Made by a program: the position numbers and the translations under genes. The notes under the pieces were generated by a model. The model had not been told where the DNA came from, made no database searches, and saw only the letters and a list, made by a program, of their open reading frames with translations. From Rhynchospora pubera (lineage: Eukaryota > Streptophyta > Magnoliopsida > Poales > Cyperaceae): 64,000 nucleotides of DNA. This document shows positions 12,190 through 25,021 of the stretch, one piece after another. The DNA lies in contig CM051460.1 of NCBI GenBank assembly GCA_028095005.1, forward strand, positions 286,666,238 through 286,730,237, read 5' to 3'. Position 1 is the stretch's first letter, and the number at the start of each line of letters is the position of its first letter.

Positions 12190-12500
12190 TATTAATATAA
12201 ATAACTATTCTATTAATTGTTTTGTAAATTTAATCGTTCTAATTTCAGAACCTAATTGTTCTGAATTTTTTTTTGTTTTAGAACATAATTGTTCTGTATA
12301 ATTAATTGTTCTAGTTTCAGAATCTAATTATTCTAATTTTATAACATATTTGTTCTGAAATTTTTTTTTCTGGTTTAAAAAAAATAATTGTTCCATAAAC
12401 TTAATTGTTATAGTTTCAGAACTTAATTGTTTTAGTTTCATAACATAATTGTTCTGAAAAAATTTTCTGGTTTTAGAATATAATTGTTCTGTTATGATTC
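12190..12500. repeat. degenerate AT-rich minisatellite with AATTGTTCTG words
   Basis: The words taattgttctg, taattgttctag and tttcagaac alternate about every 20-30 bp across roughly 300 bp, interrupted by poly-T runs. GTTCTgaattTCAGAAC-type pairs give many small hairpins. No coding sense. Confidence 0.6.
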
Positions 12501-13293
12501 TGTCCAGTAAAAATAAAATACTAATTGCCTTTTAATTTTTGAAAATAACATTATGTTCTTATTAATTAATTCTCTCTGTTTCGCTCCCTCCCCTCCTCTC
12601 CCAACGCTTATCCTCTCATTCCTGAACTTTCTATTAATGAGTATGTTGGATAATTAATGATGAATAATTAATGAGGACCTGAGAATAATATAATCTATGG
12701 GATGATGATAAAAAATTCCGTCTTTTTTTTGGGATTAAAAAAAAACCAAAAACAATCCGAATGCACACACGGCATTAATAAGACCATAATGTGTACATAT
12801 ATGTAATTAAGTACTACTACAAGTGAAGACTTCGCGTATAAAATTATCATTTGATTTCAAAAAAAAAGCGAAAAAAAATACAGAAAAAGACGTAGACACG
12901 CAGTCTACAATTATAAAAGGTTGAAAAAAATTATAAACTGAGGATATCAAACCCAGAGTGTTTGGAAACCTGAGCTATCTCTTAAGCCCAAAAGCACATG
13001 CATTGGATGCAAGTGTAAGCACAAAGGACAGCACATTCCATTCTTCTCATCAATCTTTCCAACTAATCCAATAAAGAGAATAAATAAAGAGGAAAAGATA
13101 AAAGAGATTATACCCATCTTGCATGCTAACCCAAAGTATTTTGTTCCCTTGATTAAATTAACACAACCTACTCTTATATGATACAACCATTCCTACGTGC
13201 AATATGTCATCAATCCTTGAAAAGTAACCAATATTTATACTTCTTCTCTTGCTGGTTTAATTTAGTTTTAATTTCAGGCCTTCACCTAGAAAA
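12500..13293. other. region upstream of the lipoxygenase
   Basis: No separate gene is recognised. AT-rich DNA with poly-A runs leads up to the lipoxygenase start. The frame stays open upstream of the chosen ATG back to a possible acceptor (TTTCAG, ending 13277). An untranslated or short coding first exon further upstream therefore cannot be excluded. Confidence 0.4.
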
Positions 13294-16200
13294 ATGAATC
13301 TATGCCATCCCTTCAATAGTTCTTCTCCTGATGGTGCTACTTACCACGTGGTCAAAGGGACGGTCGTGATTTCACGGCAGCACTTGCGGTCACCCCCAGG
13401 CCGGAAGACCACCATTTGTTTGTACAGCAGTACACAATTTGACAAAAGTAAGTTTTTCTTATACAAACTCTTTTTTCTTATGGAAGCACTTTGAAAGAAA
13501 GAATTTCAATATTTCTTTTGTGTTATAAAGAAATTCAAATTACTCTCTTTCAAAAGAAGTTGAATGTCCGAGATTGGATTAAATTTTGGAAAAAACATTA
13601 GTCGTAGTTTGTTGTAAATTAAGATCATCGAATAAAAAATGTAGATATCAGTATTTAGAAAGGTTGTCCACTTCTCTGCATCACACACACACTCTTTTAC
13701 ACAAATCATAGCTACATGGAATTTTCAATCTAAATCTCTCATGTGAGTTGTGACAAACTGTTGAAATTCTGAAGTTCAATAATAAATTGGCAATCCATTC
13801 TGTTTTGTTTTTTTACAGTAAATTAAATTTTCCTACTGACTGTAATCCTATTGATATAATCTATTATATACAGATAGAAAGAAGGCAAGACTGAGTAAGA
13901 GTGCAAGCCTCAAGAACAGAAAGAAAACCAAACATGGCAAGACCAACACTTTCACGTACCACATCACATTCCATCTCGACATGGAGTTCGGACTCCCTGG
14001 TGCAATTGTGGTAAAAAATGGAAACAAAACTGAGTTCTTCCTCAAATTTGTCTCTCTGGAGGTCTCCGAGGATCGAAAAATCCACTTCGACTGCAATTCA
14101 TGGGTTTATCCTGTCAAAAAGACAAATACCGACCGTCTGTTCTTCTCTAACACTGTAAGTGCACTTTACTAAAAAAACTATTAATCATCCAGAATTTGCA
14201 TCTTAAAATCAAGTACTTGCATTTTCAAATTGTTCCCTGTTCCAAAATTTTTCGTTACATCTTTCTAAGGAAAGTTCAACACTATTTTTAGGAACGTGCC
14301 TTTCTGAGTATATACTCTATTAGGCTTATTGCATCCCGTTTACTTTACTTTACGCTCTTCTTGGATTTTGTTCTCCACTGTACTAGCCCATAAAGACCGG
14401 CCCAGAAAGCCAATTTGGGCTTTATTAGTTGTCAGCTTGAGAGAGAGAGTCCAACGGAAATTGATTATTGCCATCTGCAGTTTTGTCATCCCTGCCATCG
14501 CTAAATATAAAGTGAACATATACAGTAAACAAAGTAAACTTATAGACGATCTAAATGAGGCCTGTCAAAACGGAAAATAAAAACGTGATGCCGTTTCGTT
14601 TTCAGAACCGGAACGGAATGTGGCACCAATTTTCGTTGTCGTTTCAAAAAACGAAACGGAAACGGAACAGATAATTATATCGTTTTGCTGAAATGGGGCA
14701 GGAAAACAAGAAATTACAGTGGAAAACATAAACAAAATGGAATGTGGCACAAATTTTCACTACCGTTTCAAAAACGGAACGGAAACGAAACAACTACTTT
14801 GATTCCGTTTTTGAAACGGCACGAAAACGGAAATGGGGTGTTCCGTGATCGTTTGGCACGTTTGCCAGGCCTAAACACATACAAATAAATAAGTTCAATG
14901 AAAATAAGTTGAATATGCATGTAAATTTCTGAACAAGTGATGACAACACTTATTTGTTTGTAAGTGTTCACTTAGATCGTCTATATGTTCACATTATTTG
15001 CTGTATATGTTCACTTTGTATTTAGCGATGACTGGGATGATATATTTGCCGATGACACTTATAATTCCTGGAGTCCAACCGTGGTATCTTTGAAATATCA
15101 AAAGGTAACAAAAAAAAGAAAAAAAAAGAGAGTCTGGCTCTCCACTAACTCTCCAGCTTAAAAATGACAATGATAGAAGAAATGTAGAAGGAGATCAGAG
15201 ATGAGGGGGGAAAGATAACAAAACTGGATGCTTTGGTACTGGGTTGAGAGTTCATGAACCCGGTAGAGACACATGAGCTGAGTGGTGACTGGTGAGACCG
15301 TTTGAACTGGTAGAGAGAGTTTAATCTCTAGGTATGAGATATGACACGTTCAGAGACCTTAGAAACCACCGAGATTTCTCATTAAACAAGAGCATATGTA
15401 TTAATCACTGTATGGTTGATATCTTAGTGTATTTTATTAAGTGCACACAAGATGTTTGATGAAATGCCTGACTGGCGTTTGTCAGTTCTGGGACTTTACA
15501 ACTCCAAGTATGAATGTTTTCAAAAGATCTTGAAATATTTTCAAAATTAATGTGATAAAGATTTTAACAAAGTAGGCCCCCCTTTTTGAGTTTCTTTCCT
15601 ATTCCATGTCCAGAATAATAAAACCTTATGGAGAAACTTGATTTAAACACACATAAGTTTATTGTTTAACTCATATGGAAATAAGCATTAATAAAACATG
15701 CTAAGCTTCGGTCACTCTTTTTTTACTATTGTGTGCATTAATTTTTCTGTGTAGAGTTATCTACCAGGCAAGACCCCATTGCCTTTGCAAGATTTACGAA
15801 AAGAGGAGCTTCTAAGCTTAAGAGGGAATGGAAGAGGAGAGAGAAAAACATGGGATCGCATCTATGATTATGACTACTATAATGATTTGGGTTCACCTGA
15901 TAAGGGAGAGGACCGTGCCAGACCCGTGCTGGGTGGCACCATATTGTACCCCTACCCACGCCGTTGCCGAACTGGACGGCCTGTTAGTGCTGCAGGTAAT
16001 TTTATTATAGATCTTTGTAAAGATAATGATCTGCATTACTAATAGACTAATAGTATATATTGAGATCAAATGTTTTTAATTATTGTTTTTCTCTTCGTGA
16101 AACTTAAAATGGGATGTAAGATAAAATGTCAGAAAGTTTTTGTATGCTTGTAGAGGAAAATTGTAATGCTAGTTGAAGAGTAACATCTTGTAGACAAATC

Positions 16201-19200
16201 AAGAATTCAGTGTAGTTCAGAAACTCTTCTTTGCCATGCTATTTGAGCTTTATTTCATTTTCAGAATAAAAAAATTGATACATGATACATATAGATGAAG
16301 GCAACCTTCTAACGTATATCCTTCAGGCTAATTAGACAGCATGCACGATGCTGTTAGAATATATGAGGTTCTTATTTGATTTGATTTCTTTTCCTTTTTT
16401 TGTTTATGTCTCTAAAGATGGTGTAACTGAGACAAGAGGGAATTTCCTGAATTTAGACTACTATGTGCCGCCAGATGATCGGTTCAGCCCAGTAAAGTTT
16501 TCAGAGTTCATTACCAGTGCGATACAAGCCGTGATCCACTTTGTGATACCTGAAGTGAAATCTCTCTTCCAAGGAGATATCAACAACTTTAGGTACACTT
16601 CATACAAGCATGCACAGTTATTTTTCATTTTTAAGCATAAGTTTATCAAGAATAAGTTTGCAGTAACAGGATGCTAAACCACTATGTAGTAGCTCTTGCA
16701 AATATTCTTCATGGCTTTCTTGTTTGGTTTAGTTCTATCTTCTCTCTTTTTTTCTGAAAGAATTCTAAAATGAAGTCTACCTTTTTGAAAAAGGCTTATT
16801 TTTTCTCACTTTCTTACGGAGTATAACGGATATAACGAACTATTGAACTTGTTAGAAGTTGCTGCTAAAATGTTAAAAGTGAATAGGTTGTTTATGCACT
16901 TACAATATCATAGTGCCAGTTTTTATGCATCAACAAGAAACACTTTTATATTTATCAAATTAAACATAGCATTCAATTTTAAAGCAAACTGCTTACTAGA
17001 AGTCTGTAAACTATAATACTGAAAACAGCATTGCTACCCATTTTTGAAAGGAAGTCGCTTTAAATTTCTTGCTGCTGTAAATGCATTATTTAAAATGTGA
17101 AATAAGCATTGTAGAGCCAAACAACCAATAGTAAAAGTTTGACAGAAAATGGTACCCCCCTGCACCATTGATTGTGTGATAGCAAGAGCTCTGAAAAAAG
17201 ATTATGCACATATGCTAGGTCATTTGAGCAACTCAAAAGGGACCTATATGCTGAGCCCCGCCATTCAGCAGCATTCGAAATGATGGCAATGGAGAAGTTG
17301 AAGACTATTGTTCCTGACGAGGTGTACAAGGATGTTACAAAGTCGATAAAGAAAAATCCTGCGAAGTTCCCAGTTCCACAAGTAATTGCAGGTATGTAGC
17401 TTGGAAAATCGTAGTCTGCTCAGACAGACATCACATATATGTACTTTGATTTGTATGTGCTGCTGACCTGCTGAAACAGGACTAGCCAACTATGCACAAT
17501 TCTTTTCAATTGTACAGAACGAGAATCTGCATGAATTGTGGAACTTATAGTGGTCCATTCACTTGAGCTAAGTTCAAAGTTGTATAGGAATTTTGACTCC
17601 ATTAATTTATATACAATGTTTCAAATTCGTGAATTTGTTTATCCAACAAATTGTATCTGATTCTCTACAATAAATATTAATGCAGCGGATGAAAATGCAT
17701 GGAGAACTGATGAAGAATTTGCTCGTGAAATGCTAGCAGGACTGAATCCAGCTGTGATCAAATGCTTAAAGGTAAGAGCAATTTGTGGGATCAATTTGAC
17801 CATCAAGACACTGGAAACAATGAGCGTAGTGTGGGTATTTAAATAATTGGTCTTACTTTAGTTCATGTACTGTAAATTGGAAATCATAAAACTGTCCTAC
17901 GATATAAAGATAACATAGTATGGTTGAGCATGCAATGCAAGGACTATATGTATTGTTTTATGTTTTATTTCAGTAATTTTAATAATATTTATATATAAAT
18001 GGAATCAGGTGTTTCCTCCGGTTGGCGTAGGAGGGAGGGAAAGCTCTATAACTGATTCCCATATAGAAGGGAAGCTCGAAGGTTTAACTATCCAGAGAGT
18101 AAGTATTTTCAATCTCTCCACAATTTTAAATTTCTAACTTTCCTTTCCCACATATTTCTTCAGTGAGTTGCTCTTTGAAAGGAGAAACATCAATAGGGTA
18201 ATGCGATGATGTGACATATGGTTTTTAATTGCATCCAGATTTGTTTCCGTGTTTGTTTGATAATGCTGTATTGCACATGTTCTGGTTTAAAGCTAAACAT
18301 GCTCTTTTGTAGACTTCTGTATTTATATCATATTCTTCAATTATGTTGTTTCTTAATTAAATGTTCACTCAGGCAATGGATCAGAAGAGAATATTCATCC
18401 TGGACCACCATGACTACTTAATGCCATACCTTAGTCGTATCAACTCTCAAAAAGGAGTACGTGTTTATGCATCTAGGACCCTGCTATTTTTGAAAGATGA
18501 CGGGACGCTTAAGCCACTTGCCATAGAACTAACCTCACCAGGAGAAGAAGAACAGAGCAGAGTTTTTGTACCAGACATTCCTGTGAGGGCGCTATGGGAA
18601 TTGGCAAAAACTTTTGTTGCAGTTAATGATTCTGGGTATCACCAACTTATAAGCCATTGGTATGTGGGGTCTTCCATGTTCAATATCTTGCATTACAAAT
18701 ATATTGAGTTTGCAAGTATTTGGTAAGCATCAAAACCAAGATTATAGCCGTTCACTTTGGTGAACTAACACCATAGAAGTTATCTCATGAATCAAATTAT
18801 AAATAGTAGACCTTATTTGTTATCTCATTAAGGACTAAGTAGAAATTATTAACTTAATAAGCCTATTAATTGAGATAACAACCAACAATTGACACTGATA
18901 CCTTGATTTGACTTTTTGAATTCTGCTAGGTTATATACTCATGCAGCAGTTGAGCCATTCGTGATAGCTACAAAGAGACAATTGAGTGCAATGCACCCGA
19001 TATACAAGTTACTTGACCCACATTTTAAGGATACTATGCACATAAATGCCCTAGCTAGAAGTATCCTTTTAAATTCTGGAGGAATTCTGGAGAGAACTAT
19101 GTTCCCTGGCAAGTATGCGATGGAGCTATCTTCCAAGATCTACACAAATTGGCGATTTACTGAACAAGCACTTCCTGAAGATCTGGTAAAGAGGTGATTA

Positions 19201-21004
19201 TCTTCTCAAATTGTCCAAATGGTTTAGTGCTGGCAGTTTTTAAAGCATGATAAATTTGTTAACGAAGTTAGTTATAAAATTGAAAGCTTCTTATGACAGA
19301 CAATAAATGTGAAAATATTTAGTATAATTTTTACTGTGGAATTATTATCCCTTCTGAAAAAAAATTATTGAAAATTTATGCGGTGTGTAGTATGACTCGT
19401 ATAGCAGATTATGCTGTTCAAGATGAAACTTCCAATGGAATATGCACAAACTTCATTCTTTTCAGATATGATTGTGTTTCTGGGAATTGAATAGTGGGAT
19501 AAGCTTCCTTCCTTTCAAGAAAAATGTTATTGTCCTTTTAAAATAATACAATACTGTTGATCTTCTAAGCATGTATGGTGAGAAGTTGATCAATTCAAAG
19601 GTAATGTTGAGAAGTACTATAGTACTAGTTGCTCACAAATTGTCATGCAGTTGGCTTTATTTTGAACCCACAAAAAGAATGAAAACTAAAACTATAGCAC
19701 ATGGTATATATTTTCTTTTTTATTTTTTTCAACAAAATATAATAAAAAAAGAGTTCACTGAATTTCATTTTATCCTGGCCAAAATATTCAAACTGATCGA
19801 CTGCATTTCTTGTAAAATCCATTTCTCAGGGGCCTAGCTGTCAGAGACTTCACCCAACCCTCTGGTGTAAGCCTCCTATTAGAAGACTATCCATATGCAA
19901 TGGACGGCCTTGACATATGGGTCTGCATTAAGAAATGGGTTCACAATTATTGTGTCCGGTTTTACCCTGATGACATGGTAGTGATCTCGGATCCTGAACT
20001 TGAGTCGTGGTACACTGAAATACGCCATGTTGGTCATGGAGATCGGCGTGAGGACCCACACTGCTGGCTTGAGCTCAACTCAATTGAGAATTTAGCACAA
20101 ACACTGACGACACTGATATGGATCGCGTCAGCATTGCATGCGTCAGTCAATTTTGGACAGTTCGCATATGCTGGTTTTGCACCAAACCGCCCAACTCGGT
20201 GCAGAGAGTTTGTTCCAGTAGAGAATACACATGAGTTTGCTGAGCTCCAAAAAGACCCTGAGAAGTTTTTCTTCCATATGGTACCTGACCGGTTGACAAC
20301 AACTCTGGGGCTAGCACTAATAGAGGTACAGTGGTATACAATGAACCAATCAGTGTGCTTTCTTAAATTTTGTTGCATGCTCAGAATGGTAACCTGTCAA
20401 TAATTACGGAATTAGGTTCTTAATACATAAATTGGGAGGCTGGTAATTAAAATCCATGAGGACCTTATACCCTCAGTATGCACAATTAGAACAAAACAAT
20501 ACAAGTAAATTATCCATGAACAGAGATAAGTTAAGTTACGCTAGTCCCCAAAATTGCACTTGTATTTTAGGATATAGACACACTGAATATATAGAAAATC
20601 ATTTCGCATCCTAATACTCAGTTTTCCAAGGCCCAACAATCATCTATCAGTTCAACCTGAAATTATTCTGAGTTGAATATAAATATTTGGGTATAAAGTA
20701 TTAGATTTACTGTGGCACATTGTAGGTACTCTCGTGTCACATGTCTGATGAAGTGTACCTAGGCCAGCGAGCATCGGCAGGTTGGACAGATGATGGTGAA
20801 GTGCTCCGGCTGTTTGAAGAATTCGCAGATGATCTTAGGAGAGTGGAGAAGAACATAAAAGAGAGGAACAAGGATGCCTTGTTGAAGAATCGACTGGGCC
20901 CTGCGAAGGTCCCGTACACATTGATGTATCCCGACACTTCTAATACATCTGGGAAAGATAAGGGGGTCACAGGAAAAGGGATTCCAAATAGTGTGTCTAT
21001 ATAG
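13294..21004 (+). CDS. LOX: lipoxygenase, probably cytosolic type-1 (linoleate LOX)
   Basis: Eleven coding exons join in frame: 13294-13447, 13874-14154, 15755-15995, 16418-16592, 17219-17391, 17686-17771, 18009-18098, 18373-18659, 18930-19193, 19830-20325 and 20726-21004, giving 841 residues. Lipoxygenases add O2 to linoleic or linolenic acid to start oxylipin synthesis. A short PLAT/LH2 domain (about residues 15-145; GTVVISR, CNSWVYP) precedes the catalytic domain (YPYPRRCRTGRP, ILDHHDYLMPYL, TLLFLKDDGTLKPLAIEL). The iron ligands align with soybean LOX1: His495, His500, His687, Asn691 and C-terminal Ile841. Ala538 sits at the Ala/Gly site that favours S-products. Residue 553 is Met where 9-LOXs tend to have Val and many 13-LOXs Phe. 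No plastid transit peptide is evident. The PLAT domain is about 25 residues shorter than usual. No lesion was found. Exon 1 and the true start are the least certain parts. Confidence 0.93.
14486..15040. mobile_element. inverted-repeat element inside lipoxygenase intron 2
   Basis: Arms of about 69 bp (14486-14554 and 14972-15040) are inverted copies with a few mismatches. They share atcgctaaatacaaagtgaa, catatacag and tagacgatctaa. Weaker similarity continues outwards to about 14430 and 15110. The TTTCGTTT-family MITE at 14558-14873 lies inside, just past the left arm, so it is probably a nested younger insertion. Confidence 0.6.
14558..14873. mobile_element. TTTCGTTT-family MITE in lipoxygenase intron 2
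   Basis: The termini are AGGCCTGTCAAAACGG on the left and, read from the right, TAGGCCTGGCAAACG. The interior is rich in acggaacgg and cgtttcg words. It is about 316 bp and non-coding. A clean 8 bp duplication is not visible. Confidence 0.65.
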
Positions 21005-21650
21005 TGGTCAATTAATAACCCCTCAAAATTTCAGTACGATACTGGATTAGATGTGAAAATGCTACTACTGGAGTATTGAATGATGTGAAATTGCTGATCC
21101 TGTTAGTGTTGCGTGTCGCCGGTGCTGTACATGATTGTGTTTGTTATTGATTGTGGTTCCTATTGGAAGTTTGTTTATAATTATGATTTGATTTGTTGAT
21201 TTGGTTTGCCATTGTGTAAAGGTAACTGGTGATATATTCCTAGTGCCTGTGCGAGTAAGTTAACGTTGATTTGAATGTATTGTATTTTCTGTTTGCAATT
21301 TATATATGGGGTGCTTATTGCTTAATTTACCTCACCTGCCATTTCTAGCGTTGTTAAAAATACCAAAGCCTTGTTTGATTGGTGAAAACTCTTAGTTTAA
21401 GCATCACACTAATATTTCGCATTCTTTCTTTTTTTTTGTGTTTTTAACACATAACTATTTTATGAAGAAAACGTAAATGACACCAAAGGTTTTTTATAAC
21501 AAAGGAAAAAAAAATAAAGGGAATATTAGATCACTAAAGGATAACAAATGACATATAATTGTTTTATCAGAAATGCAAATTGCAGATAATTATTTTAAGC
21601 CTAAAAACAAACTTCAACAGCAACAATGGGCTTAAGAAAACTATAACTAT
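21005..21650. other. lipoxygenase 3' UTR and downstream spacer
   Basis: About 21055-21400 is recognisably copied at 37866-38215, next to a lipoxygenase pseudogene. It therefore belongs to the ancestral lipoxygenase transcription unit or its immediate flank. No coding sequence is seen. Confidence 0.6.
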
Positions 21651-21816
21651 GGGGCCGTTTGGATGTTGTAGGAATTTGGGGAATTTGTAATTCTAGGCAT
21701 AAATTTATTGGAAAGTGTGTAACTTTGTGAAGAATTTGAATTTTTATAATAAATTTGGCATATGAAATTCCGAAAATTTGCCATTCCCTCTTATTCCAAT
21801 CCCATCCAAACGCCCC
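21651..21816. mobile_element. small MITE with GGGGCCGTTTGGATG termini
   Basis: Starts GGGGCCGTTTGGATG and ends CATCCAAACGCCCC. CTAT flanks both sides (21647-21650 and 21817-21820). The interior shares aaatttattgg, aagtgtgtaac and gtgaagaatttga with the copies at 1629 and 50704. Confidence 0.75.
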
Positions 21817-22001
21817 CTATAAGTGATATTAAAGAGGCACCAGGTAGAGAATTTAATAGTTCAAAAAAAAAAAAAATCATTTGAAAAGGCATTCCGCCGA
21901 ACAAGTATATACGACTTCAACTCTTTTAATAGAAAGGTACTCACCGCAAAATCTAGCATAGTCTCGACTCTCGACAAAATTCACTAAAATTTTGTTATGA
22001 C

Positions 22002-24443
22002 ATGCTCCGCGATGTTCGACCCAAAGCCCTTCTAAGCCTATTTCATTTCTACTCTACTTCTCCATCTCTCCTCAGAGACGCACCATCACTCTCTTACTTT
22101 CAACTTCTACTAAACCAATGCAAATCCCTATCCGATTCTCTCTCCATTTTGGAGCGTCTCAGTCTCAACGCAGTTCCAGTTCAATTCTGGAACGCCTTGA
22201 TCCGAAACGAGGTGGCACATGGTCGCCACGACCGTGCTCTGGCCGTGTGTCGCCAGGCGCTTCGAGCCGGTGCAAAACCTGACAAGTATACCCTCCCTCT
22301 TGCTATCAAGGCATGTGCCGAGCTTGCTTCCTTTCGCAGGGGAAGTTCTGTCCATGGTGTGGTAATCACGCATGGGTTCCAGTCGAATGTCTTTGTGGGT
22401 AATGGTTTGATAGTCATGTATGCCCGGTGTGGTTCTGTGGAGGAAGCACGTAAGATGTTCGACGAAATGCTTGAAAGAGGGATTGATGATGTGGTATCTT
22501 GGAATTCAGTAATTTCAGCATATGTTAAGGATGGCGATGCCCGCACTGCCTTGAACCTGTTCTCTGAAATTCAAGGTGCATTTAGACCGGATGTTATAAG
22601 CTTAGTGAATGTGCTACCTGCTTGCGCCTCTTTGAAGGCCTTAATGCAAGCTCGAGAAATCCACGGTTATGCCATCCGCACAGGTCTATGTGAAAACATT
22701 TTTGTTGGGAACACTCTAATTGATGTGTATGCAAAAAGTGGTACCATGAGAGTTGCTTGCAAGGTTTTTGAATCCATGGAGAAACGAGATACTGTTTCAT
22801 TTAATGTCATGGTCACGGGGTTCTCCCAAAATGGAATGTTTGATGAGGCATTTGGGGCTCTTAATAGGATGAGAGAGGAAAATATACCCATAGATGTGGT
22901 ATCTTGGAGTGCTGTGATTTCTAGTTATGCACAAAGAGGGCTTGGTTCTGAGGCAATAAGTGTGTTTCGCCAGATGCAATTATCTCAATCAGTGCCAAAT
23001 GAGGTCACTATAATTTCTCTCCTCTCAGCCATAGCCTCAGCCGGTGCATTGTCTCGTGGTATGGAGACTCATGCTTACTGTATTAGAAACACCATCAATG
23101 GTGAGGATTTTATGGTCCAGAATGCCCTGATTGACATGTATGCTAAATGTGGTAGTTTTTGTGGAGCCAGACGTTTATTTGACTCTATACCAGGTATGAA
23201 TCGAAATGTGGTGACATGGACAGTTATGATTGGTGGGTATGCACAGCTCGGAGATGCGATTCAGGCCCTAGAACTTTTCTCTGTGATGGTTTCTAGACCC
23301 TATTTTGTAAAACCTAATGCACACACTGTATCATGCGCACTGATGGCTTGTGTTCATCTTTCGTCCATACGTTTTGGCAAGCAAATCCATGCGCACATTG
23401 CTCGCCATAGCTATGGCTTTGCCGCACTTCATGTGGACAACTGTATTCTAGACATGTATGTGAAGTGCGGCGATGTAAAAGCTGCACATAATGTGTTTGA
23501 CAAGATGCCCCAGAGAAATAATGTCACTTGGACCTCTATCTTGACTGGGTATGGAATGCTTGGCAGGGGTGAGGAAACACTAAAATTATTTGATGATATG
23601 CAAAAAGCAGGTGTAAAGCCCGATGACATTACATTTCTAGTTGTGCTATATGCATGTTGCCATGCTGGCTTGGTGGATGTGGGTTTGAAGTATTTTGAAA
23701 GCATGCCAAAAGTTTATGGTCTGGCCCCACACGCAGTACACTATGCATGTGTTGTTGACCTATTAGGCCGTACAGGTCAGTTAGACAAAGCATGGATGAC
23801 AATTTGCAATATGCCAATGGAACCAACGCCCATGGTCTGGATCTCTTTGCTAAGCGCTTGCCGTGTTCACAAAAATGTCAACTTAGCTGAGCTTGCTTTG
23901 GGAAAGTTGGTTGAAGCTGGATCAGATAGCGACTCATCATACACTTTACTATCAAACATTTATGCAAATGCAGGTCGTTGGAAGGATGTGGCCCAGATCC
24001 GTGTTAAAATGAAAAAATCCGGAATTATAAAGCAGCCCGGCTGTAGCTGGATTGAAAGCAAAACTGGAATTACAACATTTTTGGTTGGAGATAAGTCACA
24101 CCCCAGGTCTAAGGAGATATATGACCTTCTATGGAGGCTGATGGATAGAATAAAAGGTATTGGTTACGTACCACAAGTTGACTTTGCATTGCATGATGTT
24201 GATGAAGAGGAGAAAAGTAGCCTTTTAAGTGAGCACAGTGAGAAGTTGGCACTTGCATTTGGGTTATTGACTGCACCAAAGGGTGGTACAATTAGGGTTA
24301 CGAAGAACTTGCGTGTGTGTGGGGATTGCCATAGTGCAATTTTGTATATTTCAAAGGTGGTGGAGCATGACATTATTTTGAGAGACTCGAGCCGGTTTCA
24401 TCATTTTAGAGAAGGGGTCTGTTCTTGTGGCGGTTACTGGTAG
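22002..24443 (+). CDS. PLS-class pentatricopeptide repeat protein with DYW domain
   Basis: A single intronless 813-codon frame. The N-terminus (MLRDVRPKALLSLFHFYSTS) is basic and Ser-rich, as in organelle-targeting presequences. A long array of 31-36 residue PPR motifs follows (for example VFVGNGLIVMYARCGSVEEA, VVSWNSVISAYVKDGDA, NVTWTSILTGYGMLGRGEE). Then come E-type motifs, a PGCSWIE box and a DYW domain. The deaminase signature is intact: H745-S-E747 and C773-G-D-C776-H777. The protein ends CSCGGYW rather than the usual DYW. Such proteins bind organellar RNA and convert specific C to U. It closely resembles the Arabidopsis AT5G16860-type protein as I recall it, which also ends in GYW. The edited site cannot be predicted here. 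The next upstream gene is the unrelated lipoxygenase. Confidence 0.96.
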   Translation: MLRDVRPKALLSLFHFYSTSPSLLRDAPSLSYFQLLLNQCKSLSDSLSILERLSLNAVPVQFWNALIRNEVAHGRHDRALAVCRQALRAGAKPDKYTLPLAIKACAELASFRRGSSVHGVVITHGFQSNVFVGNGLIVMYARCGSVEEARKMFDEMLERGIDDVVSWNSVISAYVKDGDARTALNLFSEIQGAFRPDVISLVNVLPACASLKALMQAREIHGYAIRTGLCENIFVGNTLIDVYAKSGTMRVACKVFESMEKRDTVSFNVMVTGFSQNGMFDEAFGALNRMREENIPIDVVSWSAVISSYAQRGLGSEAISVFRQMQLSQSVPNEVTIISLLSAIASAGALSRGMETHAYCIRNTINGEDFMVQNALIDMYAKCGSFCGARRLFDSIPGMNRNVVTWTVMIGGYAQLGDAIQALELFSVMVSRPYFVKPNAHTVSCALMACVHLSSIRFGKQIHAHIARHSYGFAALHVDNCILDMYVKCGDVKAAHNVFDKMPQRNNVTWTSILTGYGMLGRGEETLKLFDDMQKAGVKPDDITFLVVLYACCHAGLVDVGLKYFESMPKVYGLAPHAVHYACVVDLLGRTGQLDKAWMTICNMPMEPTPMVWISLLSACRVHKNVNLAELALGKLVEAGSDSDSSYTLLSNIYANAGRWKDVAQIRVKMKKSGIIKQPGCSWIESKTGITTFLVGDKSHPRSKEIYDLLWRLMDRIKGIGYVPQVDFALHDVDEEEKSSLLSEHSEKLALAFGLLTAPKGGTIRVTKNLRVCGDCHSAILYISKVVEHDIILRDSSRFHHFREGVCSCGGYW

Positions 24444-24869
24444 AAGAAGAATATTTCCTTTTCATTTTTATTTTGATGGTAATGGAGGAAGATTTAACGT
24501 TTTCTTTCCAGGGTTTTTCCCCTTAATTTTTTTTCTTTTTTAATGGGATCTACTGGAAGGAAGATTTTTTATTTTATTTTTCGTCTTACAGGTTTTGGTA
24601 TATATTTAGAGATCTTGTTAGAGTATGATTGATTGATTGTATCAGGTAGGAGATATCAAGATTGTATTATGGTTGGAGATCGATAATAATAGAGACTATA
24701 GAGGATAGATATGAGATGTTTAGCATTGCATTTAGGATTGGTCTATAAATAGAACCAAAAACTTGTAATCAAAATGACAATTCAATACAAATTCCATTCT
24801 CTGTTAGATCTGATTCATTGAATTGTCTTTTGATGATTGGTTCTAGTGTTAGCGTTCTCAAGTAACTTG

Positions 24870-25021
24870 TTACTTTTTTTGCGAGTTTTGGTATTTTAAT
24901 AATTGAATTGTGTGCTTCGTGTTCATCCACACTGAAAATAAATTCTTACTCTTTTTGCGAGTTTTGTTATTTTAATAATCGAGTTGTGTGCTTCGTGTTC
25001 ATTCACACTGAAAATTTATTG
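24870..25021. repeat. 76 bp tandem duplication downstream of the PPR gene
   Basis: Two adjacent copies (24870-24945 and 24946-25021) share ttttgcgagtttt, gtattttaataat and gtgtgcttcgtgttcat with few differences. A shorter direct repeat (aataaattacagacagcaag) follows near 25160 and 25210. No gene is seen in 24444-25377. Confidence 0.8.

Noticed and set aside
22128..24373. Several minus-strand frames opposite the PPR gene
   Set aside because: They are complements of a long intact coding sequence and have no features of their own.
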